From positions 31,126,318 to 31,190,317 of the forward strand of contig NC_087068.1 in assembly GCF_963678635.1 (NCBI RefSeq): 64,000 bases of DNA. Direction: 5' to 3'. Position 1 is the stretch's first letter. Every line of letters begins with the position of its first letter. Both the position numbers and the translations under genes were made by a program. Below the pieces are notes generated by a model. That model saw only the letters and a list, made by a program, of their open reading frames with translations, did no database searches and was not told the DNA's origin. Of the stretch, positions 1 to 10,558 are shown piece after piece. This DNA comes from Symsagittifera roscoffensis. Its lineage: Eukaryota > Xenacoelomorpha > Acoela > Convolutidae.

Positions 1-603
1 CTTGCGTGTTGAGCTTCTGACTTGTTGTACCAAGTCAATACCTTCTGTCATCAGCAAGAACTGTTCTGAGTAGAAGTCATCTGATAAGCATGTAGACCAA
101 TTGATTAATGGTAAATTAAAATCTCCACAAAACAACAGTTCATCAAAGCTGTACGATTCTTTCAGAGATCTAATTCGACTGAATACACTGGTCCATTGCT
201 CTAGAGAGACTCTGTAATCACTGTTAGCCGGTGGATTATAGCAGCAAACAATCAACAGCTTGCAGCCATTTACTACGGCGGTACATGAAACCAGGAAATC
301 TTCATCAGTAACACTCAGACTTTCTGCGAGAGCGTCCCGCCTCACTCCAATCAGAACAGCACCATGTCGAGAGATATGATCTGCACTAGCACGCACTGAC
401 CGAAACAACTCATAACTGGGCAGGAATAATTGACTGTCATCGACTTGCTCGGTAAGCCATGTTTCTGTCAGACAAATTAAAATTAAATTGCTCTTTGCAA
501 CAAAGTTGGCGAATGTCACGCGCATTTGTTGATTCAGGAGGCTTCTCACATTATATAACAGACATTTTATCACTGACGAGACTGGAAGCGATTTTTGCGG
601 TAG
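1..603 (-). CDS. LINE ORF2, N-terminal AP-endonuclease domain (partial)
   Basis: The minus frame is open from the stop at 604-606 to the window edge, about 200 residues. It reads as an exonuclease-endonuclease-phosphatase (APE) domain of a non-LTR retrotransposon. Visible motifs in order are YNVRSL near the start, CLTETWL (catalytic Glu region), RHGAVLIGV, CCYNPP and CGDFNLPLINW (the Asp/Asn pair). In this family the domain nicks target DNA to prime reverse transcription. The arrangement is CR1/L2-like, judged from memory of the family. The RT would lie beyond the left edge. It is in the same frame as ORF1 and separated from it by one TGA, with no ATG before residue about 25, so ORF2 may start by reinitiation or readthrough, or the stop may be a mutation. 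Confidence 0.85.
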
Positions 604-1230
604 TCAATTTTCCATATCAGCATCAATAACTGTTACCCAATGTCCTTGGTCTGTTTTTCTCAGAAGCTCATTGTCCTTCAACCGAAGGGCGTTTCTTGGA
701 ACACCAGAGCTGATGAAATCTTTTCTGAGTTTCAACAGTTCGCATTCACGTCTGTACTCGACAGTGGACAGATCACGGGAAACATACACATTTTTATACA
801 ACTCAGAAATATTCAGTTTCACTAGAGAAGATAAAATGACCCGTTTGTCAATTTGCGACCTGAGAATTACTAGAAGCGTTCGCAGCGGTCTGTTGATATC
901 GTTGTTCCACATACCGAGTCTGTAGGCATCGTCGATCACTGGGTCTCTGCCAGTCAAAAAGTTCGAAGTTTTTTCACGCCAGCAAGATCTTCTTGGAATC
1001 TGAGGCCTTTCTCTTTGTTTTTGCTCTCTGGAATACCTCTTACGCGCAGAGCGAAAGGATTTGCGTCTCTTTCAGTTTTCACAATTTCAGGCGCTTCAAC
1101 GGCGGCTGCAGGCGCAGGCGTATTGAGCAATGTCTTTTCAACATTTCAGACTGAGCTCAAAACCTTTCAATTTTTTCGGCTATTATATCAGTTTGTTCTT
1201 CGGGTTGAGCAGGTTTGTTGAGAAATAAGT
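604..1230 (-). pseudogene. LINE ORF1 remnant (RRM-like RNA-binding protein), broken
   Basis: Three minus-strand frames give pieces of one ORF1. An upstream piece at about 1157-1230 ends with a Glu/Lys-rich coiled-coil-like stretch. A middle piece (about 985-1145) is Ala/Pro-rich, then contains RVRGIPES, the usual start of a LINE ORF1 RRM, and stops. A third piece (604-957) has NVYVSRDL followed by an Arg/Glu-rich helix, matching the C-terminal half of that RNA-binding domain. A stop and frame shifts near 960-985 and 1150 separate the pieces, so this copy cannot make full ORF1. It sits directly upstream of the endonuclease frame, in the ORF1-ORF2 order of CR1-like LINEs. Confidence 0.6.
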
Positions 1231-1743
1231 CTCTCTCTCCTTCCTTGCGAGTTTGCATTTTTGTAGTTGATTTTCTTTTGCGTCGGTTGCAACATTTTAT
1301 CTCTGTTGCGTTGGACTTGGAGATTATTGTCCAACCAGTCGCAGCCGTGTTTTGCAACATCCGCAGTTTTTTACGCGGCTATTATTTGCACCATTTCGGT
1401 CGGTGGTCGCGAGGGTTTTTTGAGTCACGCCATTTTCTCAATTAGTGCTGGTTGTGAATCGTGCCACTTTTTTTTTCGATTGCGCGGAGATTCGCTACAG
1501 TCTTATCTTAAGCGGTGGAGTAGAGTGCCAAATCCCGGGTTGATGTTCACATGCGGAAAACGCTAGTTATGTAATTTTACAATTGGAGCTCGTAAAAAGA
1601 TTAAACGAAAACTGTATGACAATCATTTTTTTAAAAAAAATTGCGTTTTCATCTACATAAATATGATGCCCCAAATGTAATGAATGGATTTGGAGACAAA
1701 AAAAAAGAAAAGAAGAAATGATGACACTGTTTTTCGCTAGTCA
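1231..1743. other. no gene seen
   Basis: This probably includes more of the LINE 5' region, with minus-strand Lys/Arg-rich readings up to about 1360, then AT-rich sequence. I see no convincing ORF or RNA gene. Confidence 0.4.
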
Positions 1744-2124
1744 CAGGGGCGGATCTAGGATTTTCTCGAGGGGGGGGCGGATTTTCAAACAATTTTCGAA
1801 GTTTTGACGACCTTTTTTTTAGGTCAAACAAATTGATTTTTCGAGCTCTCCCAAAGCACGCTTTTTCCCTCTTTTGGCGAAATTTTCTGCGCCGCAGGCA
1901 AAATTTTGAAAAAACAGGCCAAAAAAGCGTTTTAGGCACTTTTTGGAAAATTTTGACCGAAAAATTGCGTTTGTTCGGCGCGCGCTCCCCCCTCAAAATT
2001 AGTATATATTGGCGCCTACGGCGCCTTTAGAAAAAGTTTAGGGTCGGTCGACCAAAAATGGATTTCTTAAAAAGTATCAAAGGGGGACCCTTTGGGTCGG
2101 CAGGGGGTCGAATTCCTGAGCCTT
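1744..2124 (-). mobile_element. truncated MITE, CAGGGGCGGAT-end family
   Basis: The left end is CAGGGGCGGATCTAGG. The body runs antiparallel to the complete copy at 37532-37943, sharing the GGCGCC-centred palindrome next to TATATA and the TTTCTTAAAAAGTATCAAAGG stretch. The far end stops around GAATTCCTGAG, about 40 bp short of the expected second terminal repeat. Apparent ORFs inside it are not coding. It is a non-autonomous DNA transposon relic. Confidence 0.75.
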
Positions 2125-2803
2125 CGTACTAAGAAATTGTGTCACCAGCATTTTTTAAACTTCCAATATTAAAAGAAAAAAGACTTTGTTTTTAGACGCA
2201 AAAAAAATTAAGGCAGAGAAGAACAAATGTCATAAAAAAATTGCATGCAAAGTACAAATTTTTTGTTCATAAAGTAGTCCAGGCACAGTCTTTTCGAACA
2301 AAAATCAAAAGGTGTGTTTTGTGTGAATTCAGAACTTTTTTGTTTTTATTCTGTAAGATAAATTTTAGAAGTCAAAAAATAGGCCGCGATTTACTAACGC
2401 CAAAACTTTCCAAAAAGTAGCTTTTAGCCGCACACAAATCTTCAAATTTTTGATACAATTTTGTGTGAAAGAGAACATCAATACCCGCAAGGAGGTTGCA
2501 TGGGTAATAATCGATTATAAAGGATTTTCATGGTCTGTCTCAGTAAAATTGCAAAATTATCGATGTTAACGGATTAATAATTGATAATAAAACAAACTAA
2601 GTATTTATCAATTTAATCCTTCATAATCGAACACAATGAACTATATTGGGTTAAAATGGATTATAATAGATGACTTATACTAAGTTTTTATGAGTAGGAG
2701 CCTAGATTTTCTAAAACCCTGCAAATATTCAAAACTAGAACGTTGCAATAGTTAAATTGGGTGCAATGGCTACTCGAAGGGAGATATGGAGGGGGTAGGG
2801 AGG
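2125..2803. other. AT-rich intergenic sequence, no gene seen
   Basis: AT-rich sequence with no ORF of note. The last four bases (GAGG, 2800-2803) are the left target-site duplication of element A. Confidence 0.5.
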
Positions 2804-3213
2804 TGAGTTAGGACTGGAGTGTATAACTCATAGAGTAATTTCGGATAGGGTACACCGTCTGCTCGTCACGCTATCTTATTTTCGGCCGGATAGATTCGTG
2901 CAACTTCTTAGTCTAATACCGATCCTAATCTTACTCTTATACTATCTAGTCTCAGGTTGTTTAACTAGTCTCTGCTAGGCTCAATAGATCTAGGGTATAC
3001 TGGTTTATTGCGGCTGCTGAAGTGCTCGGGAGAGTCCAACTAATTTCTAAGTTAAATTTAAATCTCTCTGGTGCTGAAATTACAAGTAACTTCGGCACTT
3101 ACAAATAAGTGGGTTGTTAGTTAGATGGATCATGATTGGTTAATATTAAATACTTTACATTGGTAAAACATTTAATTTATCCAATCATAATATATAGTTT
3201 AGATCAGGTTCCA
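2804..3213 (-). repeat. 3' LTR of element A
   Basis: 410 bp, plus-strand TGAGTTAGG to GGTTCCA, so it has TG/CA ends on both strands. The copy at 21309-21718 differs at one position. The bases just inside it (3214 on) are not a strong purine tract in the sense strand, so the polypurine tract is unclear. Confidence 0.93.
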
Positions 3214-4828
3214 CCCATCCGGGTTTTACAGAGTTTTTTAGAACAGTTCTTCTGTAATTCAAGGGTGGATGATGGACGTTGGTATTTGGCGAACATCATT
3301 TTTCTTTTGTTTCCTTTTTGTTAAGGAAGTTCCAGGAAGCTGGAATTAGAGACATAAGACGTTGTGTTCTTCTTGTGACAACGACTGAGTCTCTGCGACA
3401 AAATCAATTCTGATTTCAGAATGGTTGGCTATGTCAGGTTTTTCTGTTCTTCGCGGAGAACTTCTTTTGTGTCTGATCTAGCTTGGGAATGGCGTGGAGA
3501 TTGTGCGTGGAGGGGATGCCTGGTTACTCGGATCTGTACGTACACTTGGGTCATCGAGGTGGTCATTGGTCTGGTTCAATGAAGTCCTTTTCTGCGAGGT
3601 CAAGTCGTACTCTAAATCCTTTGAGTTGTGATTGTGAGCGGCATATCGATTGTAGTTGGTCATTCTCTCTCGAGTGTAGTGGGGTCGTCTTGTCTTTTGA
3701 TGTTCGTCCTTGGTGTTGTATTCTGATCTATATATTGCATCATGTGATTTTACATTTTATAAAACTTTTATTAGTTTAATATTTTTTAATAATGATTTTA
3801 GTTAGTTGTTTTCACAAAAGCTTTTTTGTTTTAGTTCGGTTATTTTGAAGAGTTACTCACCCTTGAGTAGCTCTTATTAAAAATAAAGGTGTGGTCACAA
3901 AGCGTGGATGTAGCGCGGTGGGTTAGGCCGGCTATAGAGCATGCTCAGGACGTCCTTCCTGGTGGGTTAGGCCAGGTGTGGGAGTATGATTTCATGCGGT
4001 TTTTGTGAGGGGTCCTGTTATGTGACAACGTTTTATGTTGGGTTTGTTGTGGTCTTACTTATGTCTTGTTGGTTATGTACTTTTTCCAAAAAGCTAATTG
4101 TTTGTGGTATGGGTTTGTCTTTCGACTTTTTTGTGTTTTATTATTTCTTTCTAAGACTTTGTAATAGTCTTCAAAAGAATAAATTATCCAGTTTTAAACT
4201 GGGTTAATCCGGTTTGGGTACCGTTGGTTTCCTTTTCTTAGTCATGCTGTTATTCTATGATTTGTGGTATTTAGTAAGCTGCGTTGGTTAGTTTTGTTTA
4301 GTATATGATTCCTTTCCAACCGGGTTAAAGGAAAGTTTGAAACATGTTATTATATGTTAGAGTTGTTGAGTGTGAAAACTTGAAACTTAAATTCATTATT
4401 TTAAACAATTCTTCGTGGGCGAGCTGTGCGAGTGTGGATAGAATTTCTGTGCGATTAAATGAAAATATCAAAAGGTTAGTACTGCGATTGCATTTTATTA
4501 ATTTATTGCATAGAATTTGGAATTTTACTGCTGGTTATGGGGGAATTTTAAGATACAAATTTTCATCATATTTAGATTTACTGCTTTGGGGGAAAATATT
4601 ATAGATGAATTTACTGCATTGATATTAAATTTAGAAATTTATAAGTGTAAGAGATTAATAGAATTTTAAAATTGTTTGATGAAAATTGTGATTTTTATTG
4701 TTTCTTTTGTAGTTTTTGTAGGTGATTGTCGGATGAAAGCTAAAAATCTAATGAAAACATGAATAAAGAATGGTGAGTTTTTAATACTGTAATTAGTTAG
4801 TAATATTCATTTAATTCATACTTACCTG
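3214..4828 (-). other. 3' untranslated region of element A
   Basis: 1.6 kb between the last ORF and the 3' LTR without a sense-strand ORF. At 3905-3980 there is a tRNA-promoter-like stretch on the plus strand (GTAGCGCGGTGGGTTAGG) followed by a second GTGGGTTAGGCC. It resembles a SINE head, but no acceptable B box or cloverleaf is seen. Confidence 0.5.
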
Positions 4829-6628
4829 TTAGTCGTCGGGGAAAAAACCGTGGGGGAAGATGTCGTGAATTAGTTCTGAAGTTGTTAGTAGTTTAGCTAG
4901 AATGCGGATGATATTTTTAGTCTGAAGCAGTGGCCAAAGCAATTGAAGTGCCTTAATAGTGGTTAGTTCTTCAGTGCCTACTGCAAACTCATAAGGTGTG
5001 TTTTGGATTAAGTTATATAATTTGTGGTTAAATTTAGTGTTGTGGATGAATTCTAAAATTGGGATTTCTATAGGCTGTACAAACTCGTGCGGGATAAGGA
5101 AGGGTCGGGATTCTTCGGCGTTGAAGGTCTTGGTGATGGGGCAGAAAATATACATTTGGGTTATGGGGTCATAATTACGAAGAATACCATGGAGGTTAGT
5201 GTCTTTAATACAATATGTGAAATTTAGGAAATATGGTGAAGTGTATTTTGAATTGATGAATTGAAAACGATGGTGTGGTTGTCTAGAGGGTGTGTGGAGG
5301 TCAAAGTGATTTTGGATGAAACGATAGTAACTGTATGTATGTGTTTGTTTAGTGCGCAACATAATATCGTGTGAGCAGTGCAAATCTCTTTCGTGTGGTG
5401 CAAGGAAATGAAAGGTTAGTGAAAAGATTTGGAAGCGTTCTTTAAAACTTTCGTATGCTTGTGTGCTTGTTAGTGCTTCTGAAATAATGTGGTCAAACTT
5501 TCGGTCGAAGATGTTTAGTGTAAATACATATGGTGTCTTGATGAAAAATTTCTCGGTGATTTGTGGGTTAGCGAAGCGATCTTCGTCTAAGAATTGATCT
5601 TGGTTAGCTCTGATGATGTTGTGATCGTAGTATTCTAGTGTATATTCATTAGCTCTAGGTGCAGTGTGTATTTTTAGTGATTTTTTGTATCCAACGTAAG
5701 TAAACTGTCTAGCGGTTAGTGGTGTAGTTAGTCGATATAGCATGTCTTTATTTCGTTCTATATCGATGGAAGTGCTGGATAAAGGTAAACAAAGAGGGTT
5801 AGTGAAATGATAGTATGAGGTCCAAGAGAGAGTGGGCATTAAAACGTATTCATCTACAAAGTTGCGTGTTTCGTTAGCGTCGTGAGGGGTGTTTAAGGTG
5901 TATTGTGGAAATGAGGGTAGAGTGATAGCTAAAAATTCTTTAGTGTTAGTATGCTGGGGGTGGTTGATGTATTCACGGGCTGTTCCTGGTTTTGCTGGGA
6001 AAGGATTGTTGGGGAATTTTCTTTTAAAAGTGCGGTAAGCTCTATTAGTGTTTAGTGAAGATATAGTGGATGTGGATGATGGTGTTAATGATTCAGTATA
6101 ATTTGTAGAGGGTGTAGGGGGATTGGATGGATCTGTAGTGGAGGAGATTTGGTTTATGGTCGGGGTGTTAAGGTGGTAGGATTGTTGTTGGAGGGTAATA
6201 AAATTATCTAGCTCTGGGGAGATTCGGGGGGTGTCTGGAGAATGAGATGATTGGTCAGAATGGTATGAGGAGTAGGTTGGGGTAACTTGGGAAGCATAAG
6301 AGGGTGTGGGAGTGATTGGGTCAGGGTTATTTGACAATATGGGTTGAAAAGGAGGTTGAGAAAAATTAGAAGGGTTATGAAAATTATTGGATGGGGACGG
6401 TTCTGAGTCGGCAAATTCATCGGGGGTTTCAATATTCGGGTTATTTAGCTGTGAGATGGAGTATAAAACTGAAATATGTGAGTTAGTGTCGGAATTCATG
6501 CCTGATGTTACATTGCTAGATGGAAAATCGGGTGGCGGAAAAGCAAAAAGTGGTATGATTGGGATTGAAGAGGTAAGATTGGTTGGATGGGAATTTGATC
6601 GATGTAGTGATCCAAGTTGGCGGCTCAT
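4829..6628 (-). CDS. Element A 3' ORF, 599 aa, unknown function
   Basis: An open frame of 599 codons begins at an ATG that overlaps the env stop as ATGA (6625-6628). Residues 1 to about 210 are Ser/Thr/Pro/Asn-rich and probably disordered. The rest looks folded, with many aromatic and charged residues and no transmembrane segment or signal peptide. I do not recognise a family. Element B has an ORF in the same place (41696-42475), with a Thr/Pro-rich N-terminal part but a coiled-coil end, so the two may be positional equivalents rather than clear homologues. It is the last gene before the LTR, where retroviruses often keep accessory or regulatory genes. That comparison is positional only. Confidence 0.8.
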   Translation of the reverse strand: MSRQLGSLHRSNSHPTNLTSSIPIIPLFAFPPPDFPSSNVTSGMNSDTNSHISVLYSISQLNNPNIETPDEFADSEPSPSNNFHNPSNFSQPPFQPILSNNPDPITPTPSYASQVTPTYSSYHSDQSSHSPDTPRISPELDNFITLQQQSYHLNTPTINQISSTTDPSNPPTPSTNYTESLTPSSTSTISSLNTNRAYRTFKRKFPNNPFPAKPGTAREYINHPQHTNTKEFLAITLPSFPQYTLNTPHDANETRNFVDEYVLMPTLSWTSYYHFTNPLCLPLSSTSIDIERNKDMLYRLTTPLTARQFTYVGYKKSLKIHTAPRANEYTLEYYDHNIIRANQDQFLDEDRFANPQITEKFFIKTPYVFTLNIFDRKFDHIISEALTSTQAYESFKERFQIFSLTFHFLAPHERDLHCSHDIMLRTKQTHTYSYYRFIQNHFDLHTPSRQPHHRFQFINSKYTSPYFLNFTYCIKDTNLHGILRNYDPITQMYIFCPITKTFNAEESRPFLIPHEFVQPIEIPILEFIHNTKFNHKLYNLIQNTPYEFAVGTEELTTIKALQLLWPLLQTKNIIRILAKLLTTSELIHDIFPHGFFPDD

Positions 6629-9243
6629 CGTGGGCTAAAAAAATGATTATTTTGAGATTGAAAAGCGGTGGTATGGGGCTGTTCAATAATTTGTTCATAA
6701 GTATTATCATCTTGTGATTGATGTGTCATTATATGTTGGACGGGACTTTGTGATGTATTGAGTCGAAAATTTGGATTATGTGTGATTGCTAAATTTCGAA
6801 AATTTCGTGGGACTAGGGATAGTGGATGGTTATTTGGTAGGGGTGGTAATTGTGGTGCCGTTGGCTGTGTGTCGACATTGTTATGTTCTTCGTCGTATGT
6901 ATTTTGTCGTGTTGTTATTTTTGTGTTATATTCTTTTATTTGTGCGTCTAAAAGAATTTTGTTTATAGATGTGGAAAAGATTCCAAAAAATCCTGCAAAG
7001 AGTATGCGTGCTACGCTTGCTTGTCTGTTTACTTGTGTGTGTATAGCACATGTATTGTAGATTCCTTTTAAGAGTGAGAAAAGAAATCCAATAAAGTTAA
7101 ACATTGCGTATAAAATAGTCAATTTTTCTAAGATGTAGTAGGGCCATCCTAGAAAATCGAGGATCTCATTTTTGAGTGTAACAAAGCTAAAAATGTTGAT
7201 TGGTGATATATCTTGGGGACGGTATTTTTCGCCGTTTAGATATATATAATCTTTAATGTCTTTAAAATATCCGCTATAGTCTTGTGTGTAGATATCGGCA
7301 AAACCTGCGGTTTCTGCAAGTTTGCGTAGATTTTGGTCAATTGATTGTCTTTGTATAGTGTCCATTTGTGTTAATAATTCTTGGAATTGCTGTGTTCTAA
7401 TGTGATGTTGAATATCTGATTTTGAATAGATTCCTATTGATTGTAAGTCTATATTTGGGTTTCGAGCGATAGCGCGAATGCTTTCTGGTGAAAATTTTTT
7501 GAGTGATTGCATTAATGTGGGATATGGAGTGAGAAGATAATATTTATTTTCATCAGGGTTTAGTTGTACTACATTGTGGCTATTTTCTGATCCACATGGG
7601 ACTGCGGTATCCCAGAAATAGGTTCTTCGTGAAAGTGTATCCACGAAATGTACTTTATTCTTATAAAAGATAGGGATTCTTTTATAACATCGTTTATCTT
7701 CAAAAACGTATAGTGGTGATACTTTTTTGGTACAAGTATAAAACCATAAGATGTTTCCTTCGTAGTCTAAAAAATTTGATCTATTTCCTGATAATAAGTA
7801 TCCTGCGTAGGGTATTTTTAATACTGCTAGTGCAAGTGATTGTAATATTTGTGTTCGTTCTAATTCACATAGTTGGTGTAGTGTTTCTAATTCGGAGAGT
7901 GACATTTCTTGAAAAATGCGGCTAATTGTATAGTCTAGTTTCATATCCAAATGAATATCATAGTGGATATTACCGAAATATGTAGTATTCATTAGTGATA
8001 ATTCTTGTAAGCGTGTGCTTCTGGTGTCATAAGGTTTTAGATGTCCACCAGGTTGTCCGTTGCTTTTTTGAAAATTAACTGGTATATAGGATGTTCCTTC
8101 GTTTGGAGGATGACCTGTGGCATATGGGTCGATTTTTACTTTTCCAGTGGTCATGTCGAATCCTTTTTCGTATTCAACTAATATTTCAGAGTATTGTGTT
8201 CTGTGAAGTGGATTCCTGTATTTACATGCAAGTTCTGTTTCTTGATATATTTGAAAACGTGTCAATTTATTTTCTATATTGTCAATGTTTCTAAAATTAG
8301 AACTTAGTTTTTGTGATGGATGGACTTTATCATAAGGAATTGATTGTATGAAATATTTTTCGTGAAATTTTATCATACGAGCGTGTATTTTTTCTACTTG
8401 AAATGTTGTACATGTATCTTCGGGGAACCAAACAATTGTTGCTTGTGTTCTTGTTGTTGGGTCGCAATATCCTTGATCATTTTTACAAGGTAGTCGGATT
8501 CCTTGATAGATCATTGTATTATCAGATAAATCTCGTGTGAGTTGTATTTTTTCAAGTTGTATTTTCCAATCGAAAAACATTATTTCTTGGTATCCTTTAT
8601 TTTTCGTGTCTGCTTTGCAGTTTGATGGGTTATTTATACCAATGTGTGGTATCCAATGTTTATCATGTAGGTCATAGGTTAATCGTCCGTGTGCGCCGTT
8701 ATACGGGTAATTTTCGTCTAGTTTTATATGTCCTTGGTGTCTTTCAAGTTGTGATTGATGTACAGAGTCGGAAAAAACTTGAAAGTTAACTAACTTTCTT
8801 GCGGAGTTTTTATTTTGTGTGATGTTTAGTCTAAGTAATTCATTTTTACAATCGTCGGGATTGAGATGTAAAAGACGTTCTATATTACTTTGATAGAATG
8901 ATTCATGGTCAAGTCGGTTTTTGTTGCCGTTGGAGACTTGTGAACAATGTACTTTCTTTTCGGAAAATGTCGCTGTGAATTTATAACCTGTAACTGTTGT
9001 TGCTCGGGCTTTTGAATAGAGTGTTGCTATTACTTTTGTGGTTTCTATAGCTTGTGGTTCTGTTTCACATTGTGATACTTGATTTATTGCATATTTGTGT
9101 AGTGTTTTTTGTTCATTTTCTTCGCAATCGTAATGTGTTACTAATAAATCTTGTGGTCCTGTACGGGGGGAAGGGTTTATGTTTTGATTTGAGGTTATTG
9201 GAAAAAGGAGTTGGAAAAAAATTAATAATTTTAGAATATACAT
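6625..9243 (-). CDS. env: Element A envelope-like glycoprotein (872 aa)
   Basis: A membrane glycoprotein precursor is inferred. The N-terminus is a signal peptide (residues 1-18, hydrophobic after MYILK). A large Cys-containing ectodomain with several N-x-S/T sites follows. Near residues 520-580 is the pattern CYKRIPI, KVHFVD, SRRTYF and then a Cys. Two hydrophobic segments lie at about 715-745 and 765-790, then a polar tail. The element B envelope matches over the whole length: HYDCE/HYDCQ near the N-terminus, CELER, RCYKRIPI versus ECYNRIPI, and both C-terminal hydrophobic segments. It is not a classical retroviral Env, as no furin site plus CX6C is evident. The Cys/FVD core recalls chuvirus/mononegavirus-type glycoproteins captured by other retroelements, but that is a weak guess. 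The start overlaps the preceding ORF by 13 nt, and the end overlaps the next by ATGA. Confidence 0.8.
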   Translation of the reverse strand: MYILKLLIFFQLLFPITSNQNINPSPRTGPQDLLVTHYDCEENEQKTLHKYAINQVSQCETEPQAIETTKVIATLYSKARATTVTGYKFTATFSEKKVHCSQVSNGNKNRLDHESFYQSNIERLLHLNPDDCKNELLRLNITQNKNSARKLVNFQVFSDSVHQSQLERHQGHIKLDENYPYNGAHGRLTYDLHDKHWIPHIGINNPSNCKADTKNKGYQEIMFFDWKIQLEKIQLTRDLSDNTMIYQGIRLPCKNDQGYCDPTTRTQATIVWFPEDTCTTFQVEKIHARMIKFHEKYFIQSIPYDKVHPSQKLSSNFRNIDNIENKLTRFQIYQETELACKYRNPLHRTQYSEILVEYEKGFDMTTGKVKIDPYATGHPPNEGTSYIPVNFQKSNGQPGGHLKPYDTRSTRLQELSLMNTTYFGNIHYDIHLDMKLDYTISRIFQEMSLSELETLHQLCELERTQILQSLALAVLKIPYAGYLLSGNRSNFLDYEGNILWFYTCTKKVSPLYVFEDKRCYKRIPIFYKNKVHFVDTLSRRTYFWDTAVPCGSENSHNVVQLNPDENKYYLLTPYPTLMQSLKKFSPESIRAIARNPNIDLQSIGIYSKSDIQHHIRTQQFQELLTQMDTIQRQSIDQNLRKLAETAGFADIYTQDYSGYFKDIKDYIYLNGEKYRPQDISPINIFSFVTLKNEILDFLGWPYYILEKLTILYAMFNFIGFLFSLLKGIYNTCAIHTQVNRQASVARILFAGFFGIFSTSINKILLDAQIKEYNTKITTRQNTYDEEHNNVDTQPTAPQLPPLPNNHPLSLVPRNFRNLAITHNPNFRLNTSQSPVQHIMTHQSQDDNTYEQIIEQPHTTAFQSQNNHFFSPR

Positions 9244-10364
9244 GTGTATGATAATCCTGAGTATGGGTTGTAAAATGTAATGTAACCAATTGTGTTTTTG
9301 GTATATCTGTCGTATTTATATATTACTTCAGTAGTTATAAACGGTGGTGGTAGTGATTGAGCTGTTATGTTTGGTGGATTTAATGGGTAGGGATGTTGAG
9401 TAATGTTGTTTAATTTAACTGTGATTTCAAATTTTAATTGTAAACTGTTTTGTTGGAGTATTTGAATATTGTGATCACGGATATCGTTGTGAATATCCTG
9501 GCGATATTGTAATCTATTGAGTGCCCAGTTATGAAGGCGGTTACTTTCTTGATGTTGTCCAAATAATGGTGGAGGTGCTGTGAATGTATTCCAATCTAAT
9601 CTTAAAGGAATATTTATTGATGATTGTTCTCGATATCTGGCGTCGAGATTATTTGGAAAATTTAAGTTAAAGGGTAGTGGTGAAAACTGGCTTATTGATG
9701 GTGTTGATGGTAGTGATAATGTTTCTGGTAGTGATGAAGATGTTGTATCTGTAGAAATGTCTATGGGGTCATTGACTAAATTTGGTTCACCTTGTGTGAA
9801 TGAATGTGTAGTCCAATATGGCAGTCGTGATGTTAGGTTTGGGGGGTTAAAAGGATTTTCTCGTATTTGTTCAGATGTTGGTGTTGAACCTAAGTAATCT
9901 GAAGGTAGACTTGAAGTGCTTCGTTGTGAAAAAAGTGTAGGAGTTTCTGGTGTGATACCAGTGGTGTTTTCTGGAGTGGTTTGTGTTGGGGATTGAGGTA
10001 TATCAAAATGAACTCGGGGAGTTTGAAAATTTCTATTTCGTCGAGGATGTATAATTTGTCTATTTATTTCTGTTGTGTTTTGGTTTTGACTAAGGTTTCG
10101 TATTCTACTTAGTTCTTGTGGTAGTGTTGGGTAAAGATTATATGTTGGTTCACTTAGGGATGCTTGTCGTTGAACTGGTTCTAGTGGTTCAGATAAACGA
10201 GCGTGCCGTTCTTCAAAAGTGTATGGATTGTCTTGAAAAGAAATTCGTGTAGATGTTTGAGGATTTTGAGTAGTTGAAGGTGGTGTTGGATTATCTTGGG
10301 ATGATGTCGGTGAAGACTGATTCTGTGACTGTTGGGTAGCAATTTTTGATAGTTTTTTGAAGTA
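9231..10364 (-). CDS. Element A ATG-less ORF upstream of env (377 codons)
   Basis: A continuous frame with neither ATG nor TTG runs from the stop at 10365-10367 to the TAA at 9231-9233, overlapping the env start by 13 nt. The first 200 or so residues are rich in Ser, Thr, Pro and Gln. The last 130 are more structured, ending with a Tyr-rich segment (KYDRYTKN, YNPYSG). The length without a stop in AT-rich sequence argues that it is translated. Entry may be by splicing (CCCAACAG, CACAG and ATCAG acceptors lie near its 5' end), by frameshift from the small ORF just upstream, or by a non-AUG start. Element B has a Ser/Pro-rich ORF at the same place (46151-46792). The function is unknown. Confidence 0.65.
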   Translation of the reverse strand, partial: YFKKLSKIATQQSQNQSSPTSSQDNPTPPSTTQNPQTSTRISFQDNPYTFEERHARLSEPLEPVQRQASLSEPTYNLYPTLPQELSRIRNLSQNQNTTEINRQIIHPRRNRNFQTPRVHFDIPQSPTQTTPENTTGITPETPTLFSQRSTSSLPSDYLGSTPTSEQIRENPFNPPNLTSRLPYWTTHSFTQGEPNLVNDPIDISTDTTSSSLPETLSLPSTPSISQFSPLPFNLNFPNNLDARYREQSSINIPLRLDWNTFTAPPPLFGQHQESNRLHNWALNRLQYRQDIHNDIRDHNIQILQQNSLQLKFEITVKLNNITQHPYPLNPPNITAQSLPPPFITTEVIYKYDRYTKNTIGYITFYNPYSGLSYTCIF

Positions 10365-10369
10365 TTATT

Positions 10370-10558
10370 TTAGTGAGAAAATTTGTGTTTATTATAATAT
10401 TCTTCCAAAAAAATAATTAGGAAAATTGTTGCTAGGGCAAATGTGATGATTGCTTTCTTTATACATTTACATATGGTCAAAATGAGGGATGATAGAAATG
10501 TTATGAAAATTACAAACAATAAAAATATATCAGTTCTACTGAAAATTGTTCGTATCAT
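10370..10558 (-). CDS. Element A small membrane ORF 3 (62 aa)
   Basis: It encodes 62 residues with two strongly hydrophobic segments (about 11-29 and 36-51) separated by a short basic Cys/Lys loop (CKCIKK), like a helical hairpin. Its ATG overlaps the stop of the preceding ORF as ATGA. Size and topology are viroporin-like, but in AT-rich DNA hydrophobic codons arise easily, so function is speculative. Confidence 0.45.
   Translation of the reverse strand: MIRTIFSRTDIFLLFVIFITFLSSLILTICKCIKKAIITFALATIFLIIFLEEYYNKHKFSH

Noticed and set aside
3905-3980. tRNA or SINE in the element A 3' region
   Set aside because: The A-box-like sequence lacks a paired B box or a tail.
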